Source: Bacillus salipaludis
GTDB taxonomy: Bacteria > Bacillota > Bacilli > Bacillales_B > DSM-18226
DNA: 64,000 nt
Direction of reading: 5' to 3'
Assembly: GCF_004358205.1 (NCBI RefSeq)
Contig: NZ_SMYO01000005.1
Span: 425,261 to 489,260, forward strand
The translations under genes were made by a program, and so were the position numbers. Positions within the stretch are counted from its first letter, which is position 1. Every line of letters begins with the position of its first letter. Below the pieces are notes generated by a model. That model worked only from the letters and a program-made list of their open reading frames with translations. It was not told the DNA's origin and ran no database searches. Shown here one piece after another: positions 53,154 to 61,025 of this stretch.

Positions 53154-53270
53154 ATGGGTCTATTATATATTATCTTACATAAATTAAGTCCATTCTTTGA
53201 AGTAATTAATACTGTTGCTTTAGTTTGGATTGTTGTTTTATTAAAACAACTTATTAAAAGTAAAAAATAA
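53154..53270 (+). CDS. Small one-helix membrane protein, 38 aa
   Basis: ATG 53154 is preceded by TGGGGAT at 6 nt. The product begins MGLLYIILHKLSPFFEV, has a helix (VINTVALVWIVVLLKQLI) and ends KSKK. It lies directly before a diverged family A terminator, as the neighbouring cassettes do. Confidence 0.5.
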   Translation: MGLLYIILHKLSPFFEVINTVALVWIVVLLKQLIKSKK

Positions 53271-53296
53271 AGGCTTGTTCTACTTCAACTTCAGCT

Positions 53297-53327
53297 ACGT
53301 TTCTGTACCTTGCAAGAACGTTTTTTG
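53297..53327 (+). terminator. Repeated terminator, family A, diverged copy 4
   Basis: ACGTTTCTGTACC...GAACGTTTTTT keeps the position and T run but has changed both stem arms in step (ACGTT/AACGT). Confidence 0.7.
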
Positions 53328-53518
53328 TATTGGATTAAAGGAGTTGGTTAGCGGAAGCATGTGCAAAGTATTGAATTTGAGGGGAAATATGAAGTTCAGA
53401 TGTGGAGATACTCCGTATCTAAACCCGTTAAGAAACGAGGTGTCATTTTGGCGACACTCTGTTCTCGATTGATTGTATTGTGTATTACTTAATATTGTGT
53501 AATGGAAGGAGAAGTTCT

Positions 53519-53698
53519 ATGTCAAATATTACTTGGGTCGTACTAGGAGCATTATTACTTAGCATTATTGATTTCATCATGTTTAATAATGAAAGCAAAA
53601 GATGGAAATGGTTTGCAAAAAAGCCTTTGGTTCAAAGGGTTGGTTTACTTTGTGGAGTTTTTATAGCGATTTTCTTGCTTAATTATGTAGTTTCATAG
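53519..53698 (+). CDS. Two-helix membrane protein, 59 aa
   Basis: GGAAGGAG fits ATG 53519 (MSNITWVVLGALLLSIIDFI). A central charged loop with NNESKRWKWFAKKP precedes a second helix. A start at 53480 is unsupported. Followed by a family A terminator. Confidence 0.6.
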   Translation: MSNITWVVLGALLLSIIDFIMFNNESKRWKWFAKKPLVQRVGLLCGVFIAIFLLNYVVS

Positions 53699-53743
53699 TC
53701 ATTAGTTATCACTAAAGAGAAAAGCAATAATCAGCCAATGTTT

Positions 53744-53774
53744 GCGTTTCTGTAATACACAGGAACGCTTTTTT
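53744..53774 (+). terminator. Repeated terminator, family A, copy 5
   Basis: GCGTTTC...GGAACGC plus T run. Confidence 0.85.
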
Positions 53775-53861
53775 GTTGTTGCTACAAGGAGAAGGATTCT
53801 AATAAGAAGTAACAGATAGGAGATAATACTATGGAAAACTCATTAGACTCGAGGTAGTAAA

Positions 53862-54350
53862 ATGGCATTTTCTATTCGTTTATTCGTGTTTATTCTCCTA
53901 CTTATGTTTAGTAGTAACCCAATGATAATAATGGCTAAAGAAATTAAGTATAACCACAACAGCGAAACCATTTCAGAAATAAAGGAAAAAGTTGATTTTA
54001 CCATTTTGACTCCAAGAAAGATTCCTAACGATTGGATATTAGATACTAAAACTTCCCCTTGGATAATGTTGCTTTATATGAATAGTAAGGATACAAAATT
54101 GATGATTGCTATTCATTTGAGAAAAGGATTCCCATTATCCAATGAAGATTTTCCTCATTCTCAGCAAGTGGATATTAATGGAAACAAAGGTTATTTTCAC
54201 AAATGGATAGATAGTGGTGAAGTTGATAAAAATGGAGACACAATTACTGGTGGCTTACTTAATTGGGTACAAGATGGTACTTATGTAGAAATGAATAGTT
54301 CAAGATTTTCCAAAGAGGAAATGTTAGAAATTGCAAGGTCAATGAAATAA
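53862..54350 (+). CDS. Exported DUF4367-like protein
   Basis: A signal peptide (IRLFVFILLLMFSSNPMIIM) precedes VDFTILTPRKIPNDWILD, QVDINGNKGYFHKW and GGLLNWVQDGTYVEMNSS, ending SKEEMLEIARSMK. These blocks match DUF4367-type domains, often found in extracytoplasmic Bacillus proteins. GAGGTAG precedes the ATG. 162 aa. Confidence 0.65.
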   Translation: MAFSIRLFVFILLLMFSSNPMIIMAKEIKYNHNSETISEIKEKVDFTILTPRKIPNDWILDTKTSPWIMLLYMNSKDTKLMIAIHLRKGFPLSNEDFPHSQQVDINGNKGYFHKWIDSGEVDKNGDTITGGLLNWVQDGTYVEMNSSRFSKEEMLEIARSMK

Positions 54351-54366
54351 CGTATTGAACAAAGAT

Positions 54367-54397
54367 GCGTTTCTGTGATAGGCAGGAACGCTTTTTT
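54367..54397 (+). terminator. Repeated terminator, family A, copy 6
   Basis: GCGTTTC...GGAACGC plus T run. Confidence 0.85.
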
Positions 54398-54461
54398 GTA
54401 TTGTGGTAAGGGTTAACTTCTACAAGCTACGAAATGCTCAAGAGCACTTAGAAATAAGGAT

Positions 54462-55007
54462 GTGGTCATTATCAAGCTTTTAAAAGTTTTGGTTTTGTGT
54501 ATTGTTTTAACCTTTTTCTTTTCAATTGGAGCAAAAGCTAACTATACCAGCGAGCAGTTCCAACAATCATATTTTGAAATTGGCTATACAGGTATTCATA
54601 AAGCGTTAAAAGAGAGTAGCAAGCATTTTAATCGTAATATCGAATTGCCAGTTCAATTACCTCCAATTGCTTTTACCCATACCTTTGCAAGGGGAGATAA
54701 TATTGAAGAAAAACCTAATACTAAACTTGAAATCGAATACATAAATAAGGATATGCCTCAGAATCACTATATGATTTTTGTCCAACCCACAAATTTTGGA
54801 TTAAAAATTAAAGAAAATTTTATTGACCAAAGGATAAAGGAAAATGATGGTGTTAAAGCAATCTATAGTACCAAAATTGTAAGGGGATTTAACCTCTTTG
54901 TATTCGAAAAAAATGGATTCCAGTACGTTTTAAGTGTTGATAAGAGAATATCTAACAAAGTAACACCAGAAGTATTACTTGAAATTGCTCATTCAATTCC
55001 CGAATAA
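54462..55007 (+). CDS. Exported hypothetical protein, paralogue of 52402
   Basis: The signal peptide (LLKVLVLCIVLTFFFSIGAKA) leads to a domain sharing GY.(G/S)...A......H(F) and the end DKRISNKVTPEVLLEIAHSI with the protein at 52402. AAGGA at 54456-54460 overlaps GTG 54462 closely but is 7 nt before an in-frame ATT at 54468, so ATT may be the start. Family B terminator follows. Confidence 0.65.
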   Translation: MVIIKLLKVLVLCIVLTFFFSIGAKANYTSEQFQQSYFEIGYTGIHKALKESSKHFNRNIELPVQLPPIAFTHTFARGDNIEEKPNTKLEIEYINKDMPQNHYMIFVQPTNFGLKIKENFIDQRIKENDGVKAIYSTKIVRGFNLFVFEKNGFQYVLSVDKRISNKVTPEVLLEIAHSIPE

Positions 55008-55022
55008 GCATGGACATTAAAT

Positions 55023-55053
55023 AGCATTGGTTTATTACAACCAATGCTTCTGT
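55023..55053 (+). terminator. Repeated terminator, family B, copy 3
   Basis: AGCATTGG...CCAATGCT, 16 nt after a stop codon; the T run is short. Confidence 0.75.
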
Positions 55054-55064
55054 TTAAATTATAG

Positions 55065-55634
55065 CTATTTTTTATTTAAATCAAACCGAGTTATTTCTTT
55101 ACCATCTAGAGTTACTATTAAAGAAGCATCTAAAGCATTGTTTTTAAGTTTTTCTAACTTTTCCTTCGATGGAACTCTTAATGGTACTTGGGGGTTTTCT
55201 TCGCTTACACCTAATTCGAAAGTAAGTATGAAATCCCCGTTTTTATTAGGTTGGATTTCCCCATCAAAAGAAGTTCCATAGCCTACACCCGTTCCATCAT
55301 ATGAAGAAGGTTTAAAAATATTAAAACCAACTGTTTCTTTGGAGATAGCTACTAATTTATCATCTGGTTCAATTTTTACTTGCAATCCCTTACCACCAAT
55401 TCCTCCAATTTTTTGATTTCCAATATTTTTAATCTTAAACTCATAGTATAACGCCGTTGGAACAAGTTCCTGTCCTTTCTTATCACCTTCTGTTATTCCA
55501 ATTGAACCAACTATCCTCTTGTCTTTAACAATATCAACTTTTGAATTTACAAGTTCTAAAGATTGTTTGGATGAGCAAGCTGTAAAAAGAGCAATAACCG
55601 ATATCAATCCTAGCAGCTTAATAAACCGTTTCAT
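55065..55634 (-). CDS. Lipoprotein with an Ig-like domain, 189 aa
   Basis: The signal MKRFIKLLGLISVIALFTAC is a clear lipobox (LFTAC), so the protein is tethered to the outer membrane face. The domain has ALYYEFKIKNIGNQKIGG, LQVKIEPDDKLVAISK and GEIQPNKNGDFILTFELGV. It has the same design as the exported protein at 5167-5637. AAGGGG lies before the ATG. Function unknown. Confidence 0.75.
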   Translation of the reverse strand: MKRFIKLLGLISVIALFTACSSKQSLELVNSKVDIVKDKRIVGSIGITEGDKKGQELVPTALYYEFKIKNIGNQKIGGIGGKGLQVKIEPDDKLVAISKETVGFNIFKPSSYDGTGVGYGTSFDGEIQPNKNGDFILTFELGVSEENPQVPLRVPSKEKLEKLKNNALDASLIVTLDGKEITRFDLNKK

Positions 55635-55785
55635 ATTTAACCCCTTTTTTAAAATTCTATTATTTTATCATGATATTTCCATATTTTTGAAAAAATACCT
55701 TAAATATTATATATCTCCATTTGTAAGCATACTGCGATTTAGACTGTGAGTGTGGCTAGTTTGGATGATACAGATACACATTCAA

Positions 55786-56043
55786 TCACAAACTGGCATT
55801 CGGTAGGTTCCGAATAGCAAAATAGTTGTAAGTTATATGTAAAAAAATAGGGAGTATTAACGATTTGGATTTATTGAAAATCAATCCTAAAACGATACTC
55901 ATTCCAATAATCAATAAAGTTTGATGAGAAAAAAGCACATTATTGAATTTATTAATTAAAATCCATTCAGGAAAATGTGTTATTAAAAATAGGAAAGAAG
56001 TAACTATATTCCTAATAAATGGTGGTGATTTTTTCTTGTTCAA
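55786..56043 (-). pseudogene. C-terminal fragment of a CPBP-type membrane protease
   Basis: The 85 residues match the last third of CPBP (Abi/CAAX-like) proteases: VTSFLFLITHFPEW, a helix GMSIVLGLIFNKSKSLIL and PIFLHITYNYFAI with the HxxxN motif. The N-terminal helices and EE motif are absent, and the upstream DNA belongs to another gene, so this is a truncated remnant. A TTG at 56043 has no ribosome-binding site. Confidence 0.6.
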
Positions 56044-56115
56044 GTAAAGGTAGCAGGTTAGGGGAAGGAGGATTTTTAAAATGTTTCGCAGAATAAAACC
56101 TCATAAAGGAAAAAT

Positions 56116-56436
56116 ATGGGGGTAAAATTTTTGAAAAAATTAATTGGGATTGCAGTAATATTAGGAGTCATTTTTCTTATGTTACACTCAACTCCAAAAC
56201 TGGCTTTAAGGACTTGTGTATTTTTTATGGGGTATCCAAAAGCAGCTTTTATAACCGACATAGGTGATGATGAATATCATAATAAATTTGATAAGAAAAA
56301 ATTTACTAAGTTAAATGCAAAAGCATACACCCTGACAAAACCACCATTCGATAAAGCAACTGAAAGTGAGTTAAGGAATTACCTTGTACGGAAGAAAGGC
56401 TTTTTATATTTTGCTGATTATTATGGTGAATTATAA
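56116..56436 (+). CDS. Membrane-anchored hypothetical protein, probably frameshifted at its end
   Basis: An N-terminal helix (LIGIAVILGVIFLMLHSTP) precedes a polar domain. ATG 56116 has AAAGGA upstream; a TTG at 56131 behind GGGGGT is an alternative. The frame stops at 56436, but the overlapping frame continues with NYKFSTSTKWVSLTRNRSCG and VTGGRLVQGDFQYYPNKLIA to TGA 56566. That end looks like natural protein, so one base may be missing near 56428 and the original product may have been about 150 aa. Confidence 0.5.
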   Translation: MGVKFLKKLIGIAVILGVIFLMLHSTPKLALRTCVFFMGYPKAAFITDIGDDEYHNKFDKKKFTKLNAKAYTLTKPPFDKATESELRNYLVRKKGFLYFADYYGEL

Positions 56437-56582
56437 ATTTTCTACATCAACTAAATGGGTAAGTTTAACAAGGAATCGTAGTTGTGGCTCTTTTTCTTGT
56501 TCAGTAACTGGAGGGAGGTTAGTACAAGGGGATTTCCAATATTATCCTAATAAACTAATTGCATGATAATGGGGAGGAATCT

Positions 56583-57203
56583 ATGAACGAGTCTGTTTTA
56601 TTTGAAAAAGTTAAAAGGTATCTAGCACAAAAATACAATTGTCACACGATAATATTATATGGTTCATATAGTAGGGGTGATTTTACTAAAGAAAGTGACT
56701 TAGATATTGTTTGCTTCTCAGATATAGATGAGGATATGAATAACGTAGATTTTTTCGAAGGTAAACAATTAGACGTTTGGATTTATAACACGGAAAAGAT
56801 GAATAATCCTGAACACTTTTTGCATGTGAATAGAGGGAAAATATTGTTGAATGAAAAGGGCTTTGCCAAAAAGTTTTTGTTAGGAATTGAGAATATATTT
56901 AATAACGGTCCCAAAAAACTATCAAATGAAGAAAAAGAGTTTTTGAAATCCTGGCTGAGAAAGATGTATCTACGGTCAAATAAGAATGATATTGAGGGTA
57001 ATTATAGGTTTCATTGGATGCTTAAAGACAGCTTGGAAATCTATTTTTCACTAAAGGGTTTATGGTATTTAGGTCCAAAAAAAGCATTCAGTTGGCTTCA
57101 AGATAATGATGGGGTTGCTTATAATCTTTTTAATAATGCTTTAGCAAAAGATGTAAAAAAGAATAACATTGAAGAATTACTTGAATACTTGTACGGAATG
57201 TAG
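56583..57203 (+). CDS. MNT-type nucleotidyltransferase domain protein
   Basis: GGGGAGG fits ATG 56583. The nucleotidyltransferase signature is LYGSYSRGDFTKESDLDIV (GSxxRG and DxD), with a third acidic position in KQLDVWIY. The C-terminal 110 residues are helical and resemble a HEPN-like or substrate-binding region in one chain. Such proteins transfer nucleotides to proteins or drugs; the target here is unknown. 206 aa. Confidence 0.75.
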   Translation: MNESVLFEKVKRYLAQKYNCHTIILYGSYSRGDFTKESDLDIVCFSDIDEDMNNVDFFEGKQLDVWIYNTEKMNNPEHFLHVNRGKILLNEKGFAKKFLLGIENIFNNGPKKLSNEEKEFLKSWLRKMYLRSNKNDIEGNYRFHWMLKDSLEIYFSLKGLWYLGPKKAFSWLQDNDGVAYNLFNNALAKDVKKNNIEELLEYLYGM

Positions 57204-57210
57204 TGATTTC

Positions 57211-57230
57211 TTTAACAAATAACGGGTGCT
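57211..57230 (+). repeat. Intergenic AACGGGTGCT repeat
   Basis: TTTAACAAATAACGGGTGCT begins 7 nt after a stop codon. Confidence 0.7.
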
Positions 57231-57243
57231 TGAATACAAGAAG

Positions 57244-57269
57244 GGAATGCTGCTGTAGCAGCCTTTTTT
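57244..57269 (+). terminator. Terminator of the nucleotidyltransferase gene
   Basis: GCTGC-TGTA-GCAGC followed by CTTTTTT. Confidence 0.75.
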
Positions 57270-57321
57270 ATTGTACTAGCATGAAAGAATATTAAATTTG
57301 AATAAGGTGAGGTGAAAATTC

Positions 57322-57915
57322 GTGAGTGAAAGAAAATTGAGATATAAAAAAAATTTATTGTGGGGTACGTTTTGTTTAATCGGAATTTTGTATGTATTAC
57401 TATTTATTGGGTACCAATTTCTAATAAACCTTTATCATTCTTCTCTCAGTCTAATTAGCATTTCAGCTATTTTATTACCATTTGCATTTTTAATATTATT
57501 TCAATGGGTTTTATGGACCCATAACTATTTTAGGAACAAAGGAAAAGGAAAAGTAAAAAGTGCATTTGTTGTGATAACAACGCTCGGCGTCATTCCACCT
57601 TTATTCTGTTTAGTCAAGTTAGGATTAAACGAATATAAATATAATTTCACTGTTGAAAATTGGATAAAGTCCCCTACCGAAAGAGTGTATATTGTAGATG
57701 ATTTATTGAATGATTATGAACTAATAGGTATGACAAAAGACCAAGTAAATACTCTGTTGGGAAAACCAACTACAGCCGATTATTTTAAAGATGACAATAA
57801 TATCGTTTATTATCTAGGGAATGAGCGAGGACTAATTAGTATTGATAGTGAATGGTTAGTCATTTGGTTTAACAGTAGCGGGAAGGTCGTAAAGTATAAG
57901 GTACTTAAAGATTAA
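57322..57915 (+). CDS. Membrane protein with a C-terminal BamE/SmpA-like domain
   Basis: Three helices (about 13-35, 42-65 and 82-104) are followed by an extracellular segment containing LIGMTKDQVNTLLGKPTTAD and LVIWFNSSGKVVKYKVL. The GMTxxQVxxLLGxP turn is the hallmark of the BamE/SmpA-like fold. The start is GTG 57322 with GGTGAGGTG upstream. 197 aa. Role unknown. Confidence 0.65.
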   Translation: MSERKLRYKKNLLWGTFCLIGILYVLLFIGYQFLINLYHSSLSLISISAILLPFAFLILFQWVLWTHNYFRNKGKGKVKSAFVVITTLGVIPPLFCLVKLGLNEYKYNFTVENWIKSPTERVYIVDDLLNDYELIGMTKDQVNTLLGKPTTADYFKDDNNIVYYLGNERGLISIDSEWLVIWFNSSGKVVKYKVLKD

Positions 57916-57950
57916 AGATGAGATTTTTTCTGTTGTATCAACAAAAAATT

Positions 57951-57966
57951 TCTTCAACTAACTGGC
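57951..57966 (+). repeat. Intergenic repeat, partial copy
   Basis: TCTTCAACTAACTGGC; a second copy, TCTTCAACAAACCCGGGCAG, lies at 58011-58030. Confidence 0.55.
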
Positions 57967-58100
57967 TGTTTGAGTTGAACATTGGGGTTGTTGCGGGCAA
58001 TCCCATTTTTTCTTCAACAAACCCGGGCAGTTTAGTTCAGGGATTTTGGTGCTTATAGGAGAAAAATAATTATTATGTTTTCTTGGGGATGTGTTTAGGA

Positions 58101-58520
58101 ATGAAAGATAGTTTTGTCACTGGCTCGTTTGATTTCATTATTCGTGGGATAGATTTATCCCCTGATGAAATAACAAAGATGTTAAACCTTAAACCTTCAA
58201 AAGTTAGAAAAAAAGGGGAAATAATAACCAAAGACATAAAAATGAAGGATTCTTATTGGAATTATCAAGTGAAATTTAAAGGTTACGATGAATTAAATCA
58301 AGCGTTAGAGAAATTTTTAAGCACACTATTGCCTTACAAGGCTTTTATCCGTGAAATCTCTGAAGGTTTTGATGCTTATATATTTTTTAGTTTACGTTCA
58401 AATTTAGGACAAATAGGCTTTGATTTACAACCCAAGACTTTAAGGGCATTAGGTGATTTAAATATTAGATTTGAAGTGAATATACTTTCATATGGTGAAG
58501 TTGAGGATACTTCTAATTGA
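58101..58520 (+). CDS. DUF4279 protein
   Basis: The sequence SFDFIIRGIDLSPDEITKML, LKPSKVRKKGE, YWNYQVKFKG and IGFDLQPKTLRALGDLNIRF follows the DUF4279 outline. I choose ATG 58101 (MKDSFVTGSF) with GGGGA upstream; 58083 and 58089 are alternatives. 139 aa. DUF4279 proteins are small cytoplasmic proteins of unknown role, often in immunity clusters. Confidence 0.65.
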   Translation: MKDSFVTGSFDFIIRGIDLSPDEITKMLNLKPSKVRKKGEIITKDIKMKDSYWNYQVKFKGYDELNQALEKFLSTLLPYKAFIREISEGFDAYIFFSLRSNLGQIGFDLQPKTLRALGDLNIRFEVNILSYGEVEDTSN

Positions 58521-58575
58521 ACAAAAGTAAAGGTAAAACAAATCTGAATGCAAGAACGAGTTTGTGAAAGTTCTA

Positions 58576-58593
58576 CTTAAACAAACGGGTGCT
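58576..58593 (+). repeat. Intergenic AACGGGTGCT repeat
   Basis: CTTAAACAAACGGGTGCT lies between two small genes. Confidence 0.7.
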
Positions 58594-58626
58594 TTCAAGT
58601 TTTTGTATAGAAAGAGCTGATTTAAA

Positions 58627-59109
58627 ATGTCTAAACAAGGGTTAAAGGCTGCAATCCAATATGGAGAAAAACTACCTGTGTTTAAAGGTTTAAAGGAAGC
58701 ACAAACGTTTTTCTTTAATTACAAAGATGAGTTATTAAAACAATTTGAATTAATTAGCCAAGAATCTACATTATTCAAAGCGAATTATAAAGTGGAAAGC
58801 TTGAAAGGCTTGGAAAAATGGTACTTTGAGTTATATGAAAAGAATGAATTTGTTAAATTGGGGATAAATAGAAATGAATTTGAAAAAGCAATGGCAATTT
58901 ATTTTGGAGAATTAGTCGTACTCAATAATAAAGATGCAATTTGGGAAGTTGAGGAATACCCTTTTGTACCAGAAAGATACACATTTGGAGTAAGGAAAGG
59001 ATTAGGCAGTATGTCATTAGGTAATTGGTTTATTGACCATTTTAAAGAACCAAGTAATAAAAGAAGAAATTCTTTGTTTAGAAGGTACAATCATTACTTT
59101 AATGATTAA
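58627..59109 (+). CDS. Hypothetical protein, 160 aa
   Basis: The product begins MSKQGLKAAIQYGEKLPVFK. Its middle (KAMAIYFGELVVLNNKDAIW) and end (LGNWFIDHFKEPSNKRRNSL) suggest a soluble helical protein. The ribosome-binding site is weak (AGAGCTGA). I do not recognise a family. Confidence 0.55.
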   Translation: MSKQGLKAAIQYGEKLPVFKGLKEAQTFFFNYKDELLKQFELISQESTLFKANYKVESLKGLEKWYFELYEKNEFVKLGINRNEFEKAMAIYFGELVVLNNKDAIWEVEEYPFVPERYTFGVRKGLGSMSLGNWFIDHFKEPSNKRRNSLFRRYNHYFND

Positions 59110-59120
59110 AACGATATGTC

Positions 59121-59140
59121 TTATTCAACATACGGGTGCT
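59121..59140 (+). repeat. Intergenic AACGGGTGCT repeat
   Basis: TTATTCAACATACGGGTGCT begins 11 nt after a stop codon and is followed by a terminator. Confidence 0.7.
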
Positions 59141-59154
59141 ATAGTAAAACAACA

Positions 59155-59182
59155 AAAGGACTGTTTCAGTCCTTTTTCTTTC
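59155..59182 (+). terminator. Terminator
   Basis: AAAGGACTG-TTT-CAGTCCTTTTT. Confidence 0.85.
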
Positions 59183-59502
59183 GTTATTGTATTCTATTGA
59201 TTCTTATTAGTTGAGTGGTTTAGTAAGAACGTATTTAAATAAAGGTGGTAGCTTGTTAAAACCAAGCGATGTCTGTGTTTCGCTAGGATAATTATAGGTC
59301 TTTAAGTGCGTGTGATTTATTAACTTCACTTCAGGTCCATAAGAAATCTGCATTAGGGAAACAGAGTAATTCATAGTAAGCTACGAGGTGTTTACCAAAG
59401 AGTTGGGCAAAAAGGTGTTACCTTAACTGGTAACACCCATTTTTATAAATTAAAGTTAGTTTTTATTTAGGGAAGTAAATGTATTTAAATTATAAATAAG
59501 GG
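59183..59502. other. Gene-free stretch
   Basis: Only a strong bidirectional hairpin at 59409-59445 (GGTGTTACC-TTAACT-GGTAACACC) is visible, ending the minus-strand gene to its right. Confidence 0.5.
59409..59445. terminator. Bidirectional terminator
   Basis: GGTGTTACC...GGTAACACC flanked by A and T runs. Confidence 0.8.
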
Positions 59503-59754
59503 CTAGGCAATCTGAGGACTAAAATTTTTAACAACTTTTTCTGATTGCAATAATTCATTTAAGGCTTGCTGATTAATCACTTCATTAAAATCAGAAGGTT
59601 GGTCTAAGGAAATTCCTCTACGATTAGCAACAGAAAAAATTATACCTATTTCATAATACATATTTTTCGTAAGAATACCTTTTTCGATATTATTAATAAT
59701 TTCGTAGTAAAAACGAATTAATAACTCTTCAGGTAACTTTTCATAGAAATCCAT
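59503..59754 (-). CDS. Small helical hypothetical protein, 83 aa
   Basis: The product begins MDFYEKLPEELLIRFYYEII and contains GISLDQPSDFNEVINQ. AGGTGAAT precedes the ATG. It is acidic and soluble, with no known family. Confidence 0.6.
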   Translation of the reverse strand: MDFYEKLPEELLIRFYYEIINNIEKGILTKNMYYEIGIIFSVANRRGISLDQPSDFNEVINQQALNELLQSEKVVKNFSPQIA

Positions 59755-60175
59755 TTTTTATTCACCTCAAACTTCAATGATTGTAAGCCTTTTCAATAAT
59801 TATACCATTATTCGTATTATTATTAATTTTAAAATTGTGTGAAATTAAAAACACTATGATTTGTATCGTAAATAACGGAGTGATAAACCATTTAGCTATG
59901 CGAAGGATTTAGTGAAAGTAAGAATATCTTCATCTTGGGATAGCCTTAAAATTGGTATAATTATGATTTCAAAATAGAAATATTACGTAATATACATTGT
60001 CTCATTAAGAAATATCAAAAAAACTGGGCAATTTGGATGTTAAAGGGGGTAACTAAAAAGCTAATTGGTTCGGTTGACAGGGTGAAAACTTCAAAAAGTA
60101 AAACAAATAGTAAACAAAAGGGGCAGCTAATTCGCTGCCCTTTTAACATCGAAACTGGCATAAACTTAATAACCC
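59755..60175. other. Gene-free stretch
   Basis: A partial intergenic repeat (AAATAACGGAGTG) lies near 59872 and a terminator hairpin at 60116-60145. No gene was found. Confidence 0.45.
60116..60145. terminator. Terminator of the minus-strand DUF3888 gene
   Basis: GGGCAGC...GCTGCCC flanked by A and T runs. Confidence 0.8.
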
Positions 60176-60586
60176 TTATTTGGACAAATGTTTGTAATCA
60201 ACTATTTCGATTTTAAAACCGTGATTACATTTCTGCTTATTAATCTTTCCACTATCACAGGATGGAGATACTCTTACCTTAACTAAATCTTCTTTAACAT
60301 TATCACTATTTCTGTAAGGAATATTAATACTTACGGTAACATCATAAGAATGATTGTCGTTGTACTTTATACCGACGATTCTTTGCCATTCCCAGCCAAA
60401 TAGTTCACCGCCTCCATACTCTTTTATCACTCTTTTATCAATAGTTGGTAATAAAAGGTCTGAAATAATATCCTCTGTTGTGACATACAAGTCTACTGCC
60501 TTTGGTACGGTTTCTGCTTTAACAGTTTGCATTGGAGTAAAAGCAAATATGAAAAATCCTATTAAGATTAAGCATCGTATTTCCAT
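60176..60586 (-). CDS. DUF3888 domain protein, exported, copy 2
   Basis: A signal peptide (MEIRCLILIGFFIFAFTPMQ) precedes DUF3888-type blocks: DIISDLLLPTIDKRVIKEYG, WEWQRIVGIKYNDNHSYDVT. Two cysteines near the end (SPSCDSG, QKCNHGF) could form a disulfide. 136 aa. The copy at 14197 shares the design but little sequence. Confidence 0.7.
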   Translation of the reverse strand: MEIRCLILIGFFIFAFTPMQTVKAETVPKAVDLYVTTEDIISDLLLPTIDKRVIKEYGGGELFGWEWQRIVGIKYNDNHSYDVTVSINIPYRNSDNVKEDLVKVRVSPSCDSGKINKQKCNHGFKIEIVDYKHLSK

Positions 60587-61025
60587 TGATATTCACCCAT
60601 ATCCACATTTAATCTTTATCCTTCCCTGATTATCCTTGTTTAAAATTAATTTCCTGTTAGCTAATCTATTATCCATCCAATTAGCGCTGCATTTAGCAAG
60701 TAAATTGGCAAAAGCACAAAAATTTATATGCTCCTGCCAAATGGTGTGCGAATTTATATGCTAATTCTAAGGCTAAAGCAAAAAACATTGATTTAACGAT
60801 AAAAAAAGAGGTACCAAATCATTTACGATTTTTACCTCTAATTGTATTGCTATTTAATATTTTCTCCCTCTGTACCGAACACGTTATTAAAAAGCTACCC
60901 TTTTTATTTAATTTTTCTGTTATTCTACCTCTCAATCGAACCTTTTACTTGTTGCAGCTCTATCTCTTTCTAATCATTTTACTTCCAATGTACTATTGGA
61001 GAAATGAACGGATGAATAGTAACTG
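60587..61025. other. Gene-free stretch
   Basis: It contains a doubled AATTTATATGCTxxT motif (about 60719 and 60751) and a terminator at 60801-60838. No coding frame with a ribosome-binding site was found. Confidence 0.4.
60801..60838 (-). terminator. Minus-strand terminator
   Basis: On the minus strand GAGGTA...TACCTC is followed by seven T residues; inside it AAATC/GATTT extends the stem. Confidence 0.7.

Noticed and set aside
53275..53472. A 65-codon frame
   Set aside because: It runs through a family A terminator and has no plausible start signal.
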